From: a virus
DNA length: 64,000 bases
Virus record (IMG/VR): IMGVR_UViG_3300005826_000069
Location: 1-64,000 of that record
Direction: 5' to 3' (one strand)
The position numbers were made by a program, and so were the translations under genes. Below, in pieces: positions 1-9,614 of the stretch. Each line of letters begins with the position of its first letter. Position 1 is the first letter of the stretch. The notes under the pieces were generated by a model. That model searched no databases. It saw only the letters and a program-made list of their open reading frames with translations, and was not told the DNA's origin.

Positions 1-422
1 GCCTTGATGCGTCTGGCCACGGTGTCTTCGTAGACCCTGCGCCGATCCGCCTCCATCTCTTCGAGCCTTGAGCCAAGCATCCTGCCAGTGCCAGCTTCCA
101 GCGTCTTCTGGTAGTCCTCGGCAGTAACGCCCTGCCCGGTCTCCGCGTTGGTCCATGAATCGAAGTCTTCAGCCGATCCCTGATCCATCGCCGGAGCCTG
201 CGGCATGGCAGGCGTTTGCTGCAGCGCAGGCGCTGGCGGCGGCTCGACGCTTTCAGGCTCCGCCCTGAACGAGCTGCCGAGCTTCGTCGCCTCGATCTCC
301 TCGTCGGTCCACGGCTGCCCGGTCTCCGGGTTTATGGCCTGCTCCTCGGCAGGCGGACTCTGGTAGCGCTCCCACGGCTTACTACCCTGCTGCTGATAGC
401 GCTCCCACGGTTTCGCTGCCAT
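1..422 (-). CDS. N-terminal part of a large internal-virion protein (runs off left edge)
   Basis: Only the first 140 codons are present; the frame is still open at base 1. The start overlaps the previous stop as TAATG. The N-terminus repeats the short motif KPWERYQ twice, then has a Pro/Gln/Glu-rich stretch (residues 20-80) and a charged helical segment. Proline-rich starts with PW-x-x-Y repeats are common on the giant internal-virion/ejection proteins of podoviruses. The giant gene at the right edge is on the same strand and lacks its start, so this is probably its N-terminus on a permuted genome. That join is inference. Confidence 0.7.
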   Translation of the reverse strand, partial: MAAKPWERYQQQGSKPWERYQSPPAEEQAINPETGQPWTDEEIEATKLGSSFRAEPESVEPPPAPALQQTPAMPQAPAMDQGSAEDFDSWTNAETGQGVTAEDYQKTLEAGTGRMLGSRLEEMEADRRRVYEDTVARRIK

Positions 423-1759
423 TACTGTTGTCTCCAACTGGCTGGGTCAGCCGGGTCTCCGCCCAAGAACTCGAATCCATCCTCGACGGTTCCCGGCTGC
501 AATGCGCCAGCACCAGCGCCTCCCGGCATTCCGCCACCCAGTGCGGTGCCGCCTTGGCTGAGCGGCTTCATCGTCTCGATGTACTGCTGCACCAGCTGGT
601 CCCGGTATGCATCACGCTCCGCCTTGGTCCACTTGCTGATGTTCTTCCGCTCTTTTCCTCCGGGAGGTACAGCTCGAAGCTCGCCCCCCTCGATGAGACG
701 ATTCAGCTCTTTGTTGGCCAGATCACCCGCGCGCTGTTGAACTTCCATGGGGGTCATTGCGCCAGCCGTTACCTGAATGGCTTCCTGCGGCGACATGTTG
801 CCCTTGTTGACCAGCATCTCGTACAGCCACTGCTGGGCATACTGTTTGCTCCCGGCTCCGGGCGTTGTTCCCGGAAGAACCGGCTGGCCATCTTTGCCCT
901 TCAGGTACTTGAGCGTCCCGTCGCTGTTCAGGATGGCCGCGCCTTTGTCGGTCCATACCACATCCCGATCCGTCAGGCGGTTCAGCTTCTGCTTCTCGAT
1001 GTCGATCTGAGCGCGAGCAAGCTCGTCCTGAGACTGCGCTCTGCGCATCATGCTTTCCGCTTCAACGCCCTTCATCGCATTGCCAAGCACGCCAGCGTTC
1101 TGCTGATTGATCTGCGCTTCCCGACCACGTAGCTGCTGCAACACTGGAACGCCTGCCGCACCCGCAGCGCCAGCGGCGCTCATGGTCTGAGCGTTGGCCA
1201 TCATCCGCATCCCGAACTCCATCAGGAACAAGCCCTTCTCTTCCTTGGTGAGCTTGGCTTTCGGGTCCTGAAGGCCGCCGAACTTTTCCACCCACTGGTC
1301 GAACGCGGCATTGAAATCGAACCCGCTTTTCGCGATCTCTTTCTTCGCATCTTCTGGTGCGCGCTTGGCACGCTGAACCATCTGGTCCACCTCTTCCTTC
1401 GGAGGTGGCGGAAGATTTGGTGCCGCCGCAGAACCTTCTGGCCCGGTGCCATTCGTCACCGCCTGCGGAGGGGTCGCCGCATTAGGGGTAGGCGCTGAGC
1501 GAGGCTGGCCCTGCGGCGACATAACTGACTGAAGCGCGCCGCCGACCGTCTGGTCAAGCTCTGGTCTTGGACCCATGTACATCGGCTGCTGACCCTGTGG
1601 CCGCAGCAGCGGAGGAGGCTGCGGAGGACCCTCTGCCGCTTGGGCGGTATTCATCAACGCCCCGCCCGACGGGTGTGGGCCATAGATTGCGGACGAAGGA
1701 ATTCTCTTCTGCCGGAGCTTTCCGTCCGGCCCCATTTCATATTGCAACCAATTTGGCAT
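422..1759 (-). CDS. Putative internal-virion / ejection protein, 445 aa
   Basis: I do not recognise a named family. The protein has a Pro/Gln/Ala-rich low-complexity N-terminal third, then a helical region with residues such as EKFGGLQDP and an Ala/Gly-rich segment near residues 190-205 (AAGAAGAAG). The start giving MPNWLQYEMG is preferred because GGGGAGA lies just upstream and the previous gene stops 2 bases before it; a longer reading overlaps that gene. Its place between the gp14-like protein and the giant protein matches where podoviruses keep their ejection proteins. Role inferred from position and composition. Confidence 0.7.
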   Translation of the reverse strand: MPNWLQYEMGPDGKLRQKRIPSSAIYGPHPSGGALMNTAQAAEGPPQPPPLLRPQGQQPMYMGPRPELDQTVGGALQSVMSPQGQPRSAPTPNAATPPQAVTNGTGPEGSAAAPNLPPPPKEEVDQMVQRAKRAPEDAKKEIAKSGFDFNAAFDQWVEKFGGLQDPKAKLTKEEKGLFLMEFGMRMMANAQTMSAAGAAGAAGVPVLQQLRGREAQINQQNAGVLGNAMKGVEAESMMRRAQSQDELARAQIDIEKQKLNRLTDRDVVWTDKGAAILNSDGTLKYLKGKDGQPVLPGTTPGAGSKQYAQQWLYEMLVNKGNMSPQEAIQVTAGAMTPMEVQQRAGDLANKELNRLIEGGELRAVPPGGKERKNISKWTKAERDAYRDQLVQQYIETMKPLSQGGTALGGGMPGGAGAGALQPGTVEDGFEFLGGDPADPASWRQQ

Positions 1760-1760
1760 A

Positions 1761-2768
1761 TCAGTCTCCCCACCCGCGCGCGTAATCGCTGTAGTTCCAG
1801 CCACCGCCGCTGCCCCACAAGGCGCTACCGCCCTCAGCCAGCGCTTTAGACCCGTCGGCTAGTCCGGTGAATGTCGGCGCTGCGCCTGCTGCCCCGCCAG
1901 CGCCAGCTAGCAGTGAAGTACCGCCGCTGAAATACGCACCCGCTGCTGTCGCGGCGAGACCAATGATCTGGCCCAGTTCGCCGCCCGACTGCTTGGTTGT
2001 GGATTTAGTAGTGGTGTCGTATGAGCCACGGATGCCCTGCAAGCCCTGCAGCATCGCGTTGAGATTGCGGATGTCCCAGTCCCTGCCTTCCGCAAATTGA
2101 CCGTAGTCGAAATCTGCCATGGCCTGAGTGACGGAGCGCTGAACGCTGCCAGTGTTCATCAGGCGAGCGATGTCGTCGTTCATCAGCCCATTCTGGCTCG
2201 CCGCCAGATTCAGGTAGTTAGCGCCACCCGCCGCTGCTGCCGCGCGATCTCCGGCCCATCGATTCGCGCCGCTCTCAAATGCCTGCGCGTAACCCTTGCC
2301 GTAGAGATCGCCCAGCGTCTGCTCGGTGTTCCGCGCCTGCTCCATCTCCATCAGCGTGGCCCTGCCGCCGCCGAAGGCACCGCGAGACTGCTGCTGCCCC
2401 ATGAGCTGGTTGCGCTGCATCGCGCCCCGCTGGCGTATCTCTCTGGCCGCAGGGTCTAGCGCCCCTTTGATATAAGGGTTCATGTATGCGCCGATGTCAG
2501 CATCTGTGAACCGCTCAGTGCCGCGCGCGAACAGCTCATTGGCTCGATTAAGGTACGGCTGCGCCGCCCCGGTATTGCCTGCCAGCGCGTACGCGGTCTG
2601 TTCATTCCCGGTCAGGGGGGCGACCCGCTGTCCGGTGTAGGGGGTATAAGCCTGAGAGCCGACCTGTCTGGTCAGGGCACCTGCCTGCTCGGCGGTTTGA
2701 TTGACCCAGCCGGGGAGCTTATTCGTCGTAGTCTGCTTGGTCTTGGGTCCTTTGAATAGGCTGCCCAT
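1761..2768 (-). CDS. Internal-virion protein, gp14-like, 335 aa
   Basis: The N-terminus contains KLPGWVNQTAEQAG, a sequence type typical of podoviral internal-virion proteins. The middle is helical and Gln/Arg/Ala-rich (RQRGAMQRNQLMGQQQ), and the C-terminal third holds a Gly/Ala-rich hydrophobic stretch around residues 265-300 that could enter a membrane. This layout fits proteins packaged in the head and ejected with DNA to form a channel in the cell envelope. A good ribosome site (AGGAG) lies 7 bases before the ATG. Family placement is from pattern recognition. Confidence 0.75.
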   Translation of the reverse strand: MGSLFKGPKTKQTTTNKLPGWVNQTAEQAGALTRQVGSQAYTPYTGQRVAPLTGNEQTAYALAGNTGAAQPYLNRANELFARGTERFTDADIGAYMNPYIKGALDPAAREIRQRGAMQRNQLMGQQQSRGAFGGGRATLMEMEQARNTEQTLGDLYGKGYAQAFESGANRWAGDRAAAAAGGANYLNLAASQNGLMNDDIARLMNTGSVQRSVTQAMADFDYGQFAEGRDWDIRNLNAMLQGLQGIRGSYDTTTKSTTKQSGGELGQIIGLAATAAGAYFSGGTSLLAGAGGAAGAAPTFTGLADGSKALAEGGSALWGSGGGWNYSDYARGWGD

Positions 2769-3222
2769 TGTTTAATCTCCTGATGAAATAACCGCCCATG
2801 TAGCAATACCCCTTGATCTGCATGAGCCTGTCTTTCAAGGCCGCATCCTTGGCAGATGATACCCCACCTACAATGGAAGCGCCCTTGTCGTCTGCAAACG
2901 CATGAGCTGCAACGAGAAGTGCGTCTGCCGATGAATTCCTGCGGAAGCGCTTCTGCACGTAAAACCACTCCATGTTCAGGAGCCATTCTGCGCTCCATGG
3001 GAACTGGAACGGGACCAGCCCTATCGACCCCACGATCCGTCCTGACTTCTCGATCACGACCACGTAGCCGCCTGTGAGCACCGCAGTGATCCACTGCAGC
3101 ATCAGCCGCTCATCGACCGGCGGGTACACCCCGCCATTGTCTTCATGTCCCTCAACCAATAGCCGCAACAAGTTGGTCGCGTCCAGTGGCTTGGCTTGCC
3201 TTGCTTTCAAGGGAGCCGTCAT
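2719..3222 (-). CDS. GNAT-like acetyltransferase fold virion-region protein, 167 aa
   Basis: The protein resembles the acyltransferase-like proteins found beside internal-virion genes in many podoviruses. Residues 50-66 (GGYVVVIEKSGRIVGSI) look like paired GNAT beta strands, followed by helices and a strand with VQKRFRRNSSADALL, where an acetyl-CoA pyrophosphate loop would be expected. A clear R/Q-x-x-G-x-G/A loop is missing, so catalysis is doubtful and a structural role is possible. It overlaps the start of the gp14-like gene by about 50 bases. Strong AAGGAGA site before ATG. Confidence 0.6.
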   Translation of the reverse strand: MTAPLKARQAKPLDATNLLRLLVEGHEDNGGVYPPVDERLMLQWITAVLTGGYVVVIEKSGRIVGSIGLVPFQFPWSAEWLLNMEWFYVQKRFRRNSSADALLVAAHAFADDKGASIVGGVSSAKDAALKDRLMQIKGYCYMGGYFIRRLNNGQPIQRTQDQADYDE

Positions 3223-3233
3223 ATCTGTTCTCC

Positions 3234-3578
3234 TTAAATCATCCGCCGTAATGCCGTGGCCCTGTCTTCCTGAACAAGCGCCGCCACGTTATTGATCGCT
3301 TGCCATAATTCGTGCAATTTCGTCATTGCCGCGCCTGCGTCGGTCACTGTGTCCACCTGCGCTGGTGTTGCTGTATCAGTGATGGGAACTGGATTCCCAT
3401 TGATGTCCTGATAAAGCAGGTCCGCCATTGCCTGCAGCGTCCCTCCGGCATAAGCGTAGATTTCCTGAAACTGCTGGTAGGCTTCCTCTGCCTCGTTCGA
3501 CACCCGCATCATGTCTGCCGCGAAGCGGCTGACTTGCTCGTTGATGTACGGCCATCTCTTTTCGCTTGTGTGACTCAT
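3234..3578 (-). CDS. Hypothetical helical virion-region protein, 114 aa
   Basis: Not recognised. Two helical segments (residues 8-58 and 80-110) flank a short polar stretch. It lies in the tail/internal-virion gene run with AGGAG before its ATG. A chaperone or small structural role would fit the place, but nothing in the sequence proves it. Confidence 0.6.
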   Translation of the reverse strand: MSHTSEKRWPYINEQVSRFAADMMRVSNEAEEAYQQFQEIYAYAGGTLQAMADLLYQDINGNPVPITDTATPAQVDTVTDAGAAMTKLHELWQAINNVAALVQEDRATALRRMI

Positions 3579-3590
3579 TCGCTTCTCCTG

Positions 3591-3992
3591 TTAGGTGTCT
3601 CTCAGGTACATTTCCACTGAAACCCCATCATCGATATTGATGTTCCCAGTGCCAGTAAAAACGTATCTGCTGTAGTTGGCAATCGTGTAGTTCGGGTCGT
3701 ACGTTGATAGCGTTGGGCGATCCAGACCATTGATTGTCAGCCCGGTAATGAACGTCGATCCAAGCGCTGACGTATCCATCAGAATCTCGATGGCCGCCGT
3801 GGCCCCTTCATTAGGATCGTCCCACCTGACTGAGTGGATAGTCTCTGACTTGTAAGCACTTGGTGTCATGTCGGCGGTATCCGCGCCAACCTTCGCATCG
3901 CCTGAATAAAGCTGAGACGTGAACGCAATAAGCGTGCCCGGAGGCTTCGCAGATGCGCCCAGCAAAGGTGCTCCCCACGTTCCTGCGGTCAT
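3591..3992 (-). CDS. Beta-rich tail-fibre-associated protein, 133 aa
   Basis: Begins at MTAGTWGAPL, where the ATG overlaps the tail-fibre gene's stop as ATGA; a longer upstream reading is only a shadow of that gene. The sequence is Thr/Ser/Gly-rich with alternating hydrophobic residues, ending in strands like YSRYVFTGTGNINID, as in short fibre or baseplate-type proteins. Immediate coupling to the large fibre gene suggests a partner, cap or receptor-contact protein. No named family recognised. Confidence 0.65.
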   Translation of the reverse strand: MTAGTWGAPLLGASAKPPGTLIAFTSQLYSGDAKVGADTADMTPSAYKSETIHSVRWDDPNEGATAAIEILMDTSALGSTFITGLTINGLDRPTLSTYDPNYTIANYSRYVFTGTGNINIDDGVSVEMYLRDT

Positions 3993-6964
3993 GTCAGCCC
4001 CGTCCCGACGATCTGCCACGACGTGGTGCTTACCTTCTTCAACATGCACGAGCCGTACTGTGAGAGTGTTCTGCTTCCCGTTGACCCTGATCCGTCCATC
4101 CAAGTCAGCGTGGCCGTTCCTCCGGTCGCGATGGTCACTGCGCCCGTTCCCACATTGTCTACTGACACCACAAACCCGATTTGAAGCTGAGTGGTATCCG
4201 GTATCGTGTATGTGTGCGCGGTTGCCGACGTGTGCCGCAACGTCATTCCTGCTGCGTTGCGCCATGTCGTTGAGTCGCTAAACGTCGCATCTTGTGTAAA
4301 TGACGGGTTTACATTGAACCCGATGTCGTAACTTGTCGTGTTGTAGTGGCGCAGATCGGCTGCCGAAGTAGCTCCCACGCTGGTTCCGGATTTGACCGAC
4401 AAGTAAATTGATCCGTTGTAGTAAAGGTCAACGCCTTGACCCTGCCTGCAAAGAAGGCCCCACGCATTATTGACCTCATCGTAGAGACCGTAAAACGGGG
4501 CGTTCAAATAGAACCCGGCTCCCGTCGCACCGCCGATACCGTAGCCCGCAAGTGTGCGCTGTGCGCCGATAACGTGAATTGAACCATAGGTATTGTTAGG
4601 CGGAGAGGTGATATATCCAACAGTGTTCCCGTCCGGATACAGGTCACCCGAGAAATGAATCGTCGTTACTCCGCTGACAGCCAGATCGGTCTTGCCAGAG
4701 ATGAACAGTCTTGCCGCTGATGCCTGAACATCCATCAGCATGTAGTTTGTATTGCCCGTCTCATTGATGCGGACATAATTCCCGTTTCGAACCTCGATAT
4801 CACCGACCACTGTCATCTGGAGGCCGGTCCAGCTCAGGTTCCCAGCTGTCGGTTGCCACGTCCCGGCGTTGTTGAACAGCAGATCATTGGCGGTAATGCC
4901 TGACGTGTTGACATCACTGAGATCATTCAGGGCACTTACCCCTCCGCCTGCGCTCAACGGGCCGACGGTTGAACCGTTGATTCGTACGTACATGCCAGCC
5001 GTCGTGGTCCATGTATCGCCGTTTACCGGGCTTACTGGTGCGCTTCCGTGTGGCAATGTAATGCTGGCTTCGTCTGATGTGGCTGCACGAAACGTCTGCT
5101 TGGCAGTCCACGTCTTGCCCAGCGTGTTCTGCAGCAGCGGTATCTCGTAGGTGTTCGACTGGATGCGGATGAACACACCCTTGGCCGCGCCCTGAGTCAC
5201 CCAGAAGTCACCTTCCGCTGGCGTTGTTGGCGCTGTGCCGGTGACTGGGAATGTCACCGTTGCCCGAGTCGTCGATGATGGCTGAAAGACCGCCTTGGTG
5301 CCGAAGGTTGGGTAGCTCGTACTCAGCGGACCCTTGGACAACCATGTAGCGTTGTTTTGGTCTATGAATGCAAGCTCTTCGGCACTGGAGAATCTGATCG
5401 TGTGCCTACGGTTTCCGGCAGAGGTGTTGAAGACGTAGAACTCCCAGTTAACCGTCTGGGTGTCTCCCTTGACCCAACGCATGTATCCGCCGTTGGTATC
5501 TCCCGTCGAATCCACTTGAAACAAAGGAGCGAGGCCATTTGTCTTAGCTAGGAATCTGTTGTCGTTGATCCATTCGCCGCCGACGTTATCGTATCTTAGT
5601 AATACACCATCTGCTGGCGATGTGATGGTGACATCGGTCAACCCGGCCAGCGTGCCTCCACCTCCGCCGCCAGTAAACTGCGACCAGTCAACCGCACTGG
5701 TGCCCAGCGTGCCTCCGGCATCTGACGTGCAGGTCCATCCGGTATCTTGCTGCGTGGTGCCTTCAGAAACGAATATCGCCGCAGACACCAGCTCGTCCCA
5801 TGTGTCCGCGTCGGTCGCGCGAGTCCATGCGCCTGCGGCAACTACATAAATGCCGTTCTCTTCTGGCAGCGTCTGGTCCTTCACCAGCACCCGGTCATCA
5901 GCCACCACGCCCACGCCATCGATGGTCTGCGTCCCTGACAGCGTGATGTTCGCGGTCGTTGCCACGAGCGCTGCGGGTTTCCACTTCAGCCCTGCGGCGA
6001 GGTTGTCCACATACAGCTTCGTGACCAGCTCAGACGGAGAGCTTGGGGTCAGACTACTGGTCGGAAGATTCGTGTTGAATGACCATGCCCCGGTAATGGT
6101 CTCCGTCTGATCGACTTCCGCATAGTTCTTCAGGTCGCTTATCTGCGACTCCGTGATCGAGATCGTAAGCTGCAAGTTGGTCCACGTATCTTGAACGTGG
6201 GTCGCGCCATCGTAGAAAGCAAGGAGGTCCGAGGCCGCTATCGTTTGCGACGACAGGCCGCTGAAGTTAAGCGCCACATCGTCTGCATTGACAGCAATGC
6301 CAGTTCCAGCGCCAACAGCGAAAGAACGATTGGCAGTAATATCGCCACCGCCGGTAAGACCAGCGCCAGCAGTAAGGCTGACCCCGCTGTGCGCGATATG
6401 CTGGTCAGCAACGTAGTTGTTGAGCGCGTCATGGTCGATCTGGTCGTTGTTGATGGTGAGAAGAAGATTGTCCCCGAAGGTCGCGTTGTCGTTCTCCACC
6501 AGAAGGCTGAGCATCGTATTCGCGGAACGAAAGCGAAAGTATTCATCGCTGGACAGGCTGGTGCTGTTGCCGCTCGTGTCTCTGAAGCCGATGTAGCGGA
6601 AGCCTCCGCCTCCACCGCCGCCGCCGGATTCGGCCTGCGGGGTCCACACGCCGCTGTTGTACTTCAGGACATAGCCGTTCTGGACCCCGGTCAGGTCCAC
6701 ATCTGACAGGTCTCCAATAGACTGTCCGGTAATATCCAGCAGGTACGGCTGCAGATCGGTGATGTCTGCTTCGACGTGGGTGTGATTGATCGGGGCGAAA
6801 GTGCCGCCCTGACCGATGGTCAGCTCGACTTGCTGCTCAAGCTCAAGGAGCGAGTTGTTGATGGCACGGAGACGACGCTCAACGATTTCCGTGAGCGAAC
6901 GCTGCCTGAAAGCATCGTACTCATTATTCGGAAAATCAGGTAGGCGTTCTCCAGTGTCTGCCAT
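3989..6964 (-). CDS. Large tail fibre protein, 991 aa
   Basis: A modular receptor-binding type protein. Near the N-terminus is a helical coil (residues 20-50). Three copies of a fibre repeat of the type L-x-(D/G)-L-(S/T)-D-V followed by an exposed-strand Y-N-x-G-x-W-x-P occur near residues 85-110, 440-475 and 680-715. Around residues 325-430 is the known fibre domain with DDRVLVKDQT and NGIYVVAAG. A poly-Gly stretch precedes FRYIGFRDTS. The C-terminal 120 residues are Thr/Ser-rich strands. It probably forms trimers at the tail tip. It overlaps its neighbours by 1-4 bases on both sides. Confidence 0.85.
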   Translation of the reverse strand: MADTGERLPDFPNNEYDAFRQRSLTEIVERRLRAINNSLLELEQQVELTIGQGGTFAPINHTHVEADITDLQPYLLDITGQSIGDLSDVDLTGVQNGYVLKYNSGVWTPQAESGGGGGGGGFRYIGFRDTSGNSTSLSSDEYFRFRSANTMLSLLVENDNATFGDNLLLTINNDQIDHDALNNYVADQHIAHSGVSLTAGAGLTGGGDITANRSFAVGAGTGIAVNADDVALNFSGLSSQTIAASDLLAFYDGATHVQDTWTNLQLTISITESQISDLKNYAEVDQTETITGAWSFNTNLPTSSLTPSSPSELVTKLYVDNLAAGLKWKPAALVATTANITLSGTQTIDGVGVVADDRVLVKDQTLPEENGIYVVAAGAWTRATDADTWDELVSAAIFVSEGTTQQDTGWTCTSDAGGTLGTSAVDWSQFTGGGGGGTLAGLTDVTITSPADGVLLRYDNVGGEWINDNRFLAKTNGLAPLFQVDSTGDTNGGYMRWVKGDTQTVNWEFYVFNTSAGNRRHTIRFSSAEELAFIDQNNATWLSKGPLSTSYPTFGTKAVFQPSSTTRATVTFPVTGTAPTTPAEGDFWVTQGAAKGVFIRIQSNTYEIPLLQNTLGKTWTAKQTFRAATSDEASITLPHGSAPVSPVNGDTWTTTAGMYVRINGSTVGPLSAGGGVSALNDLSDVNTSGITANDLLFNNAGTWQPTAGNLSWTGLQMTVVGDIEVRNGNYVRINETGNTNYMLMDVQASAARLFISGKTDLAVSGVTTIHFSGDLYPDGNTVGYITSPPNNTYGSIHVIGAQRTLAGYGIGGATGAGFYLNAPFYGLYDEVNNAWGLLCRQGQGVDLYYNGSIYLSVKSGTSVGATSAADLRHYNTTSYDIGFNVNPSFTQDATFSDSTTWRNAAGMTLRHTSATAHTYTIPDTTQLQIGFVVSVDNVGTGAVTIATGGTATLTWMDGSGSTGSRTLSQYGSCMLKKVSTTSWQIVGTGLT

Positions 6965-8781
6965 TACCGCTTACCATGCGCTCCTGCCCTTGCGCGCCAC
7001 TTACCCATCCGCCACTCATCGCCCAGCTGATCCGACTCGACTTCGATAGATACCTGCCTGCCACGGAATCTCAGGCTGATCTTCCGGGTCGTACTGTCAA
7101 CCGGGAACGGACCCTTGGTAATCAGCGTCGGGTCCTGTGGATACTGCCGCCCGTTCATCGTCACGTTGCATTGGCCCGTGAGATTCAGGAAGTCCGGGAT
7201 CAGCTGATCGATATGAACCAGATACTCTCCGGCATCCGGAAGCTCCATGTCATACGATTCGATCCTCGCCACCAGCGGAGCCGCGTCGTCGTCAGTGCCG
7301 GTCTCGTGCTGATACAGGTAGCCATCGGTACTCGCCGCGTACGGTTTGTTCAGAACGGGGCTTCGATCCTGCCATGCTGTCCGGACAATGGCACCATAGG
7401 ACCAAGTGTTCTCCTCGTAATTCAGCATGACGTAGCGGTTGATCTCTTCAGAGAATGGGTTCGCCGGGTTTCTCTGGTCTCCCACGCGACCGGGATAGAA
7501 CCACCATATCTCGTTGAACTCACGGTTGAGTCCAGCGAATATCTTCTCCGACTGGTCGTTGTTCAGCGCTTCGTACACGAAGTTACGGACATCGCTGGGC
7601 ATCACCCTGAGCACACCGTCGTACATGAAGAAGTCACCCTCTCCCATGAAGTAAACCCGGTAGTCCGTGGCCACTGCCGCATTTGGCCCGAGGATGGTGA
7701 CGTTCTCGCCAACTACGTTGATGCCGTAGATATCGTTGCCGCCTATGAAGTCCAGCGAATGCACCGATTGATTGGTGAACGCCAGTATCTGTCCGCGCGT
7801 TTTCACTGCCGCCACGATGCGTGAGCCGCGATAAAGGCGCAGAAGCCCGGAGGTGTTGAACGTCGTGGGTATCCAGTCATTCAGGTCCTCTGTCGAGCAC
7901 CAGCGAATCAGCAGCGGATCAAACCTGTTGGTGAACTGATCTGTCGCGCCCAGTGCGAACAAGTGCCGGTCACGCTGCGAGATGATCGCGATGTTCGTGC
8001 GCTGCGGAGCTTCCTCCAGCAGCACGGCCCTGCTTTGTGGGCCGAAGGTCCGGTCCCACCAATACATCGATCCGCCGAATGGCGCGGCAATCAGGTCCTC
8101 ACCCCAGTTGTCGAGGCTCCATGTGCGCGCACCGATCACCGTGCCAGAGGTTGTTCTGGGCGTGCCCCACGTCTCCTGACTCCAGTAGCCAGTGCCCCAG
8201 CCTGTTCCGGTGCCGGTCGAGGATCGCCCGGTGTTGATCTGGTAGGCCGCCGTAACAGTGCCGCCGCCGTTGGCCGTGCCTGACGCGGCAGAACCAGCAT
8301 CGAATTCGTAGGTGTCGTACGCGGTGACAGCAGTCACCTGATACTCCCCGTTGAGAGTCAGCCCACCGACCGCTGTAGCCCCGGAGAAGGTCACGAAGTC
8401 GTTGACCCGGCAGCCGTGGCTGGGATCGGTCACCACGACCGTCTGTGAGCCGATTGTCGTGTCGAACGGATCAACCAGCACCACAGTCCTTCTGATGGGC
8501 GTGATGTCGCTCAGGGTGCCGTCTGACTGCCACAGATAGAGCTTCCAGTCAGTACCGATGGCGGTCCACAGCGCGCCATCGAGAGAGGCCCAGTCGATAA
8601 TGTTTCTGGCCGTCCCGAGAAACTGTGGTTGCAGCTGGGTCCAGCCGCCGATCTTCTCCGGCAGCCCATACCTGAAGCGGACGTTGTTACCGTCCTTCCA
8701 GCGTCCCGTGGCACCGCGATCCGTCTCCTCGGTGTAGATGCCGGGAGCGAAGGGTAGGTCGATGATCTTTTTCGTGGTCAT
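6964..8781 (-). CDS. Tail/DNA stabilisation protein, P22 gp10-like, 605 aa
   Basis: The N-terminus (DLPFAPGIYTEETDRGATG then WKDGNNVRFR and GLPEKIGGW) matches the packaged-DNA stabilisation / tail hub proteins of P22-like phages, which close the portal channel after DNA packaging. The rest is beta-propeller-like, with repeated W-G and D-R-x-(F/L)-A-x-G segments around residues 255-360. Length is in the range of the family. It is coupled to the genes on both sides by short overlaps, in the adaptor-to-fibre part of the late region. Confidence 0.8.
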   Translation of the reverse strand: MTTKKIIDLPFAPGIYTEETDRGATGRWKDGNNVRFRYGLPEKIGGWTQLQPQFLGTARNIIDWASLDGALWTAIGTDWKLYLWQSDGTLSDITPIRRTVVLVDPFDTTIGSQTVVVTDPSHGCRVNDFVTFSGATAVGGLTLNGEYQVTAVTAYDTYEFDAGSAASGTANGGGTVTAAYQINTGRSSTGTGTGWGTGYWSQETWGTPRTTSGTVIGARTWSLDNWGEDLIAAPFGGSMYWWDRTFGPQSRAVLLEEAPQRTNIAIISQRDRHLFALGATDQFTNRFDPLLIRWCSTEDLNDWIPTTFNTSGLLRLYRGSRIVAAVKTRGQILAFTNQSVHSLDFIGGNDIYGINVVGENVTILGPNAAVATDYRVYFMGEGDFFMYDGVLRVMPSDVRNFVYEALNNDQSEKIFAGLNREFNEIWWFYPGRVGDQRNPANPFSEEINRYVMLNYEENTWSYGAIVRTAWQDRSPVLNKPYAASTDGYLYQHETGTDDDAAPLVARIESYDMELPDAGEYLVHIDQLIPDFLNLTGQCNVTMNGRQYPQDPTLITKGPFPVDSTTRKISLRFRGRQVSIEVESDQLGDEWRMGKWRARAGAHGKR

Positions 8782-9614
8782 GCTATCGCCGTGGTTCCAC
8801 CGAGTAATCTGCTTTCAGAGATCAGGGTCGCCTTGTTCTTGGCTCCGACCAGCGTGGTTGTCGCTGCCGCCCCGCTGACCGCCGCACCTGCAGCACCGCC
8901 ACTGCCGCCAGCGCAATTCACAATCTGGCCACTACCGCTGACACCAGCTGAGCCGTTATCACCATAATTGCTCGCGCCATTGCCGCCGTCCCCGCCGAAG
9001 TCGGTCGCGCCGGTAGGTTGCCCGTCACCGCCCGTTCCGCCTGCTGACGGGCCGCCCGTGGTCCCGTCGTCTGCCTTGAAGGGCGAGAATGAACCAGCGC
9101 CACCCGTGCCGCCTGCCGAGACGTTCCAGCCACGACCGCCACCGCCACCGCCACCGCCGTATCCTCCGCCAGCGCCCGAGGCTGATCCGCCGCCACCGCC
9201 GCCACCGCCGCCGCCCCAGATGTAGCCGTTGTCATTGTCCAGCTGGATATCGATGTTGTAGAAATTGGTCAGGGCATTCCCGCCGGAACCCCCTGAGTCT
9301 GCCGAAGCGCCGGGGAAACCGCAGGTATATCCGGGGACATCCGTCGTTGACTCGCCTGCGCCACCATCACCACCAGAACCACCACGCCCAAGGATGGTGC
9401 CGTTGTTTGTCAGGTTGATGATGCTGCTCGATTCCCACTGTCCGATCAGCATGGTGCTGATCGTCACCCCGCCGTTGATCGTGACGAACACGTCAGCAGG
9501 CTGGGTCGGGTTTCCGCAGTCATCCCACAGGTTGTAATCCTGTTGGTTTGTGCTGATGACTTTCACGATGGTGATCCGGTCTGACAGCATCGGGATAGGG
9601 ACAGTCCAAGGCAT
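8778..9614 (-). CDS. Glycine-rich tail protein, 278 aa
   Basis: The first 60 residues are beta-like (VTINGGVTISTMLIG). From about residue 75 to 245 the protein is very Gly-rich with runs of 8-9 Gly separated by Ser, Ala and Tyr, like the polyglycine II helix bundles seen in some phage tail-tip adhesins. It lies between the gp10-like gene and another fibre gene with a TGATG start overlap. Adhesin or fibre-tip role is inferred from composition and place. Confidence 0.7.
   Translation of the reverse strand: MPWTVPIPMLSDRITIVKVISTNQQDYNLWDDCGNPTQPADVFVTINGGVTISTMLIGQWESSSIINLTNNGTILGRGGSGGDGGAGESTTDVPGYTCGFPGASADSGGSGGNALTNFYNIDIQLDNDNGYIWGGGGGGGGGGSASGAGGGYGGGGGGGGRGWNVSAGGTGGAGSFSPFKADDGTTGGPSAGGTGGDGQPTGATDFGGDGGNGASNYGDNGSAGVSGSGQIVNCAGGSGGAAGAAVSGAAATTTLVGAKNKATLISESRLLGGTTAIA

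Noticed and set aside
6976-7824. A 282-aa plus-strand open frame opposite the gp10-like gene
   Set aside because: Its Arg/Val/His-rich translation and lack of a ribosome site mark it as a shadow of the minus-strand gene, which has clear family motifs.
8968-9225. Pro-rich plus-strand frame
   Set aside because: It is the complement of the Gly-rich tail gene (GGN read backwards gives Pro codons).
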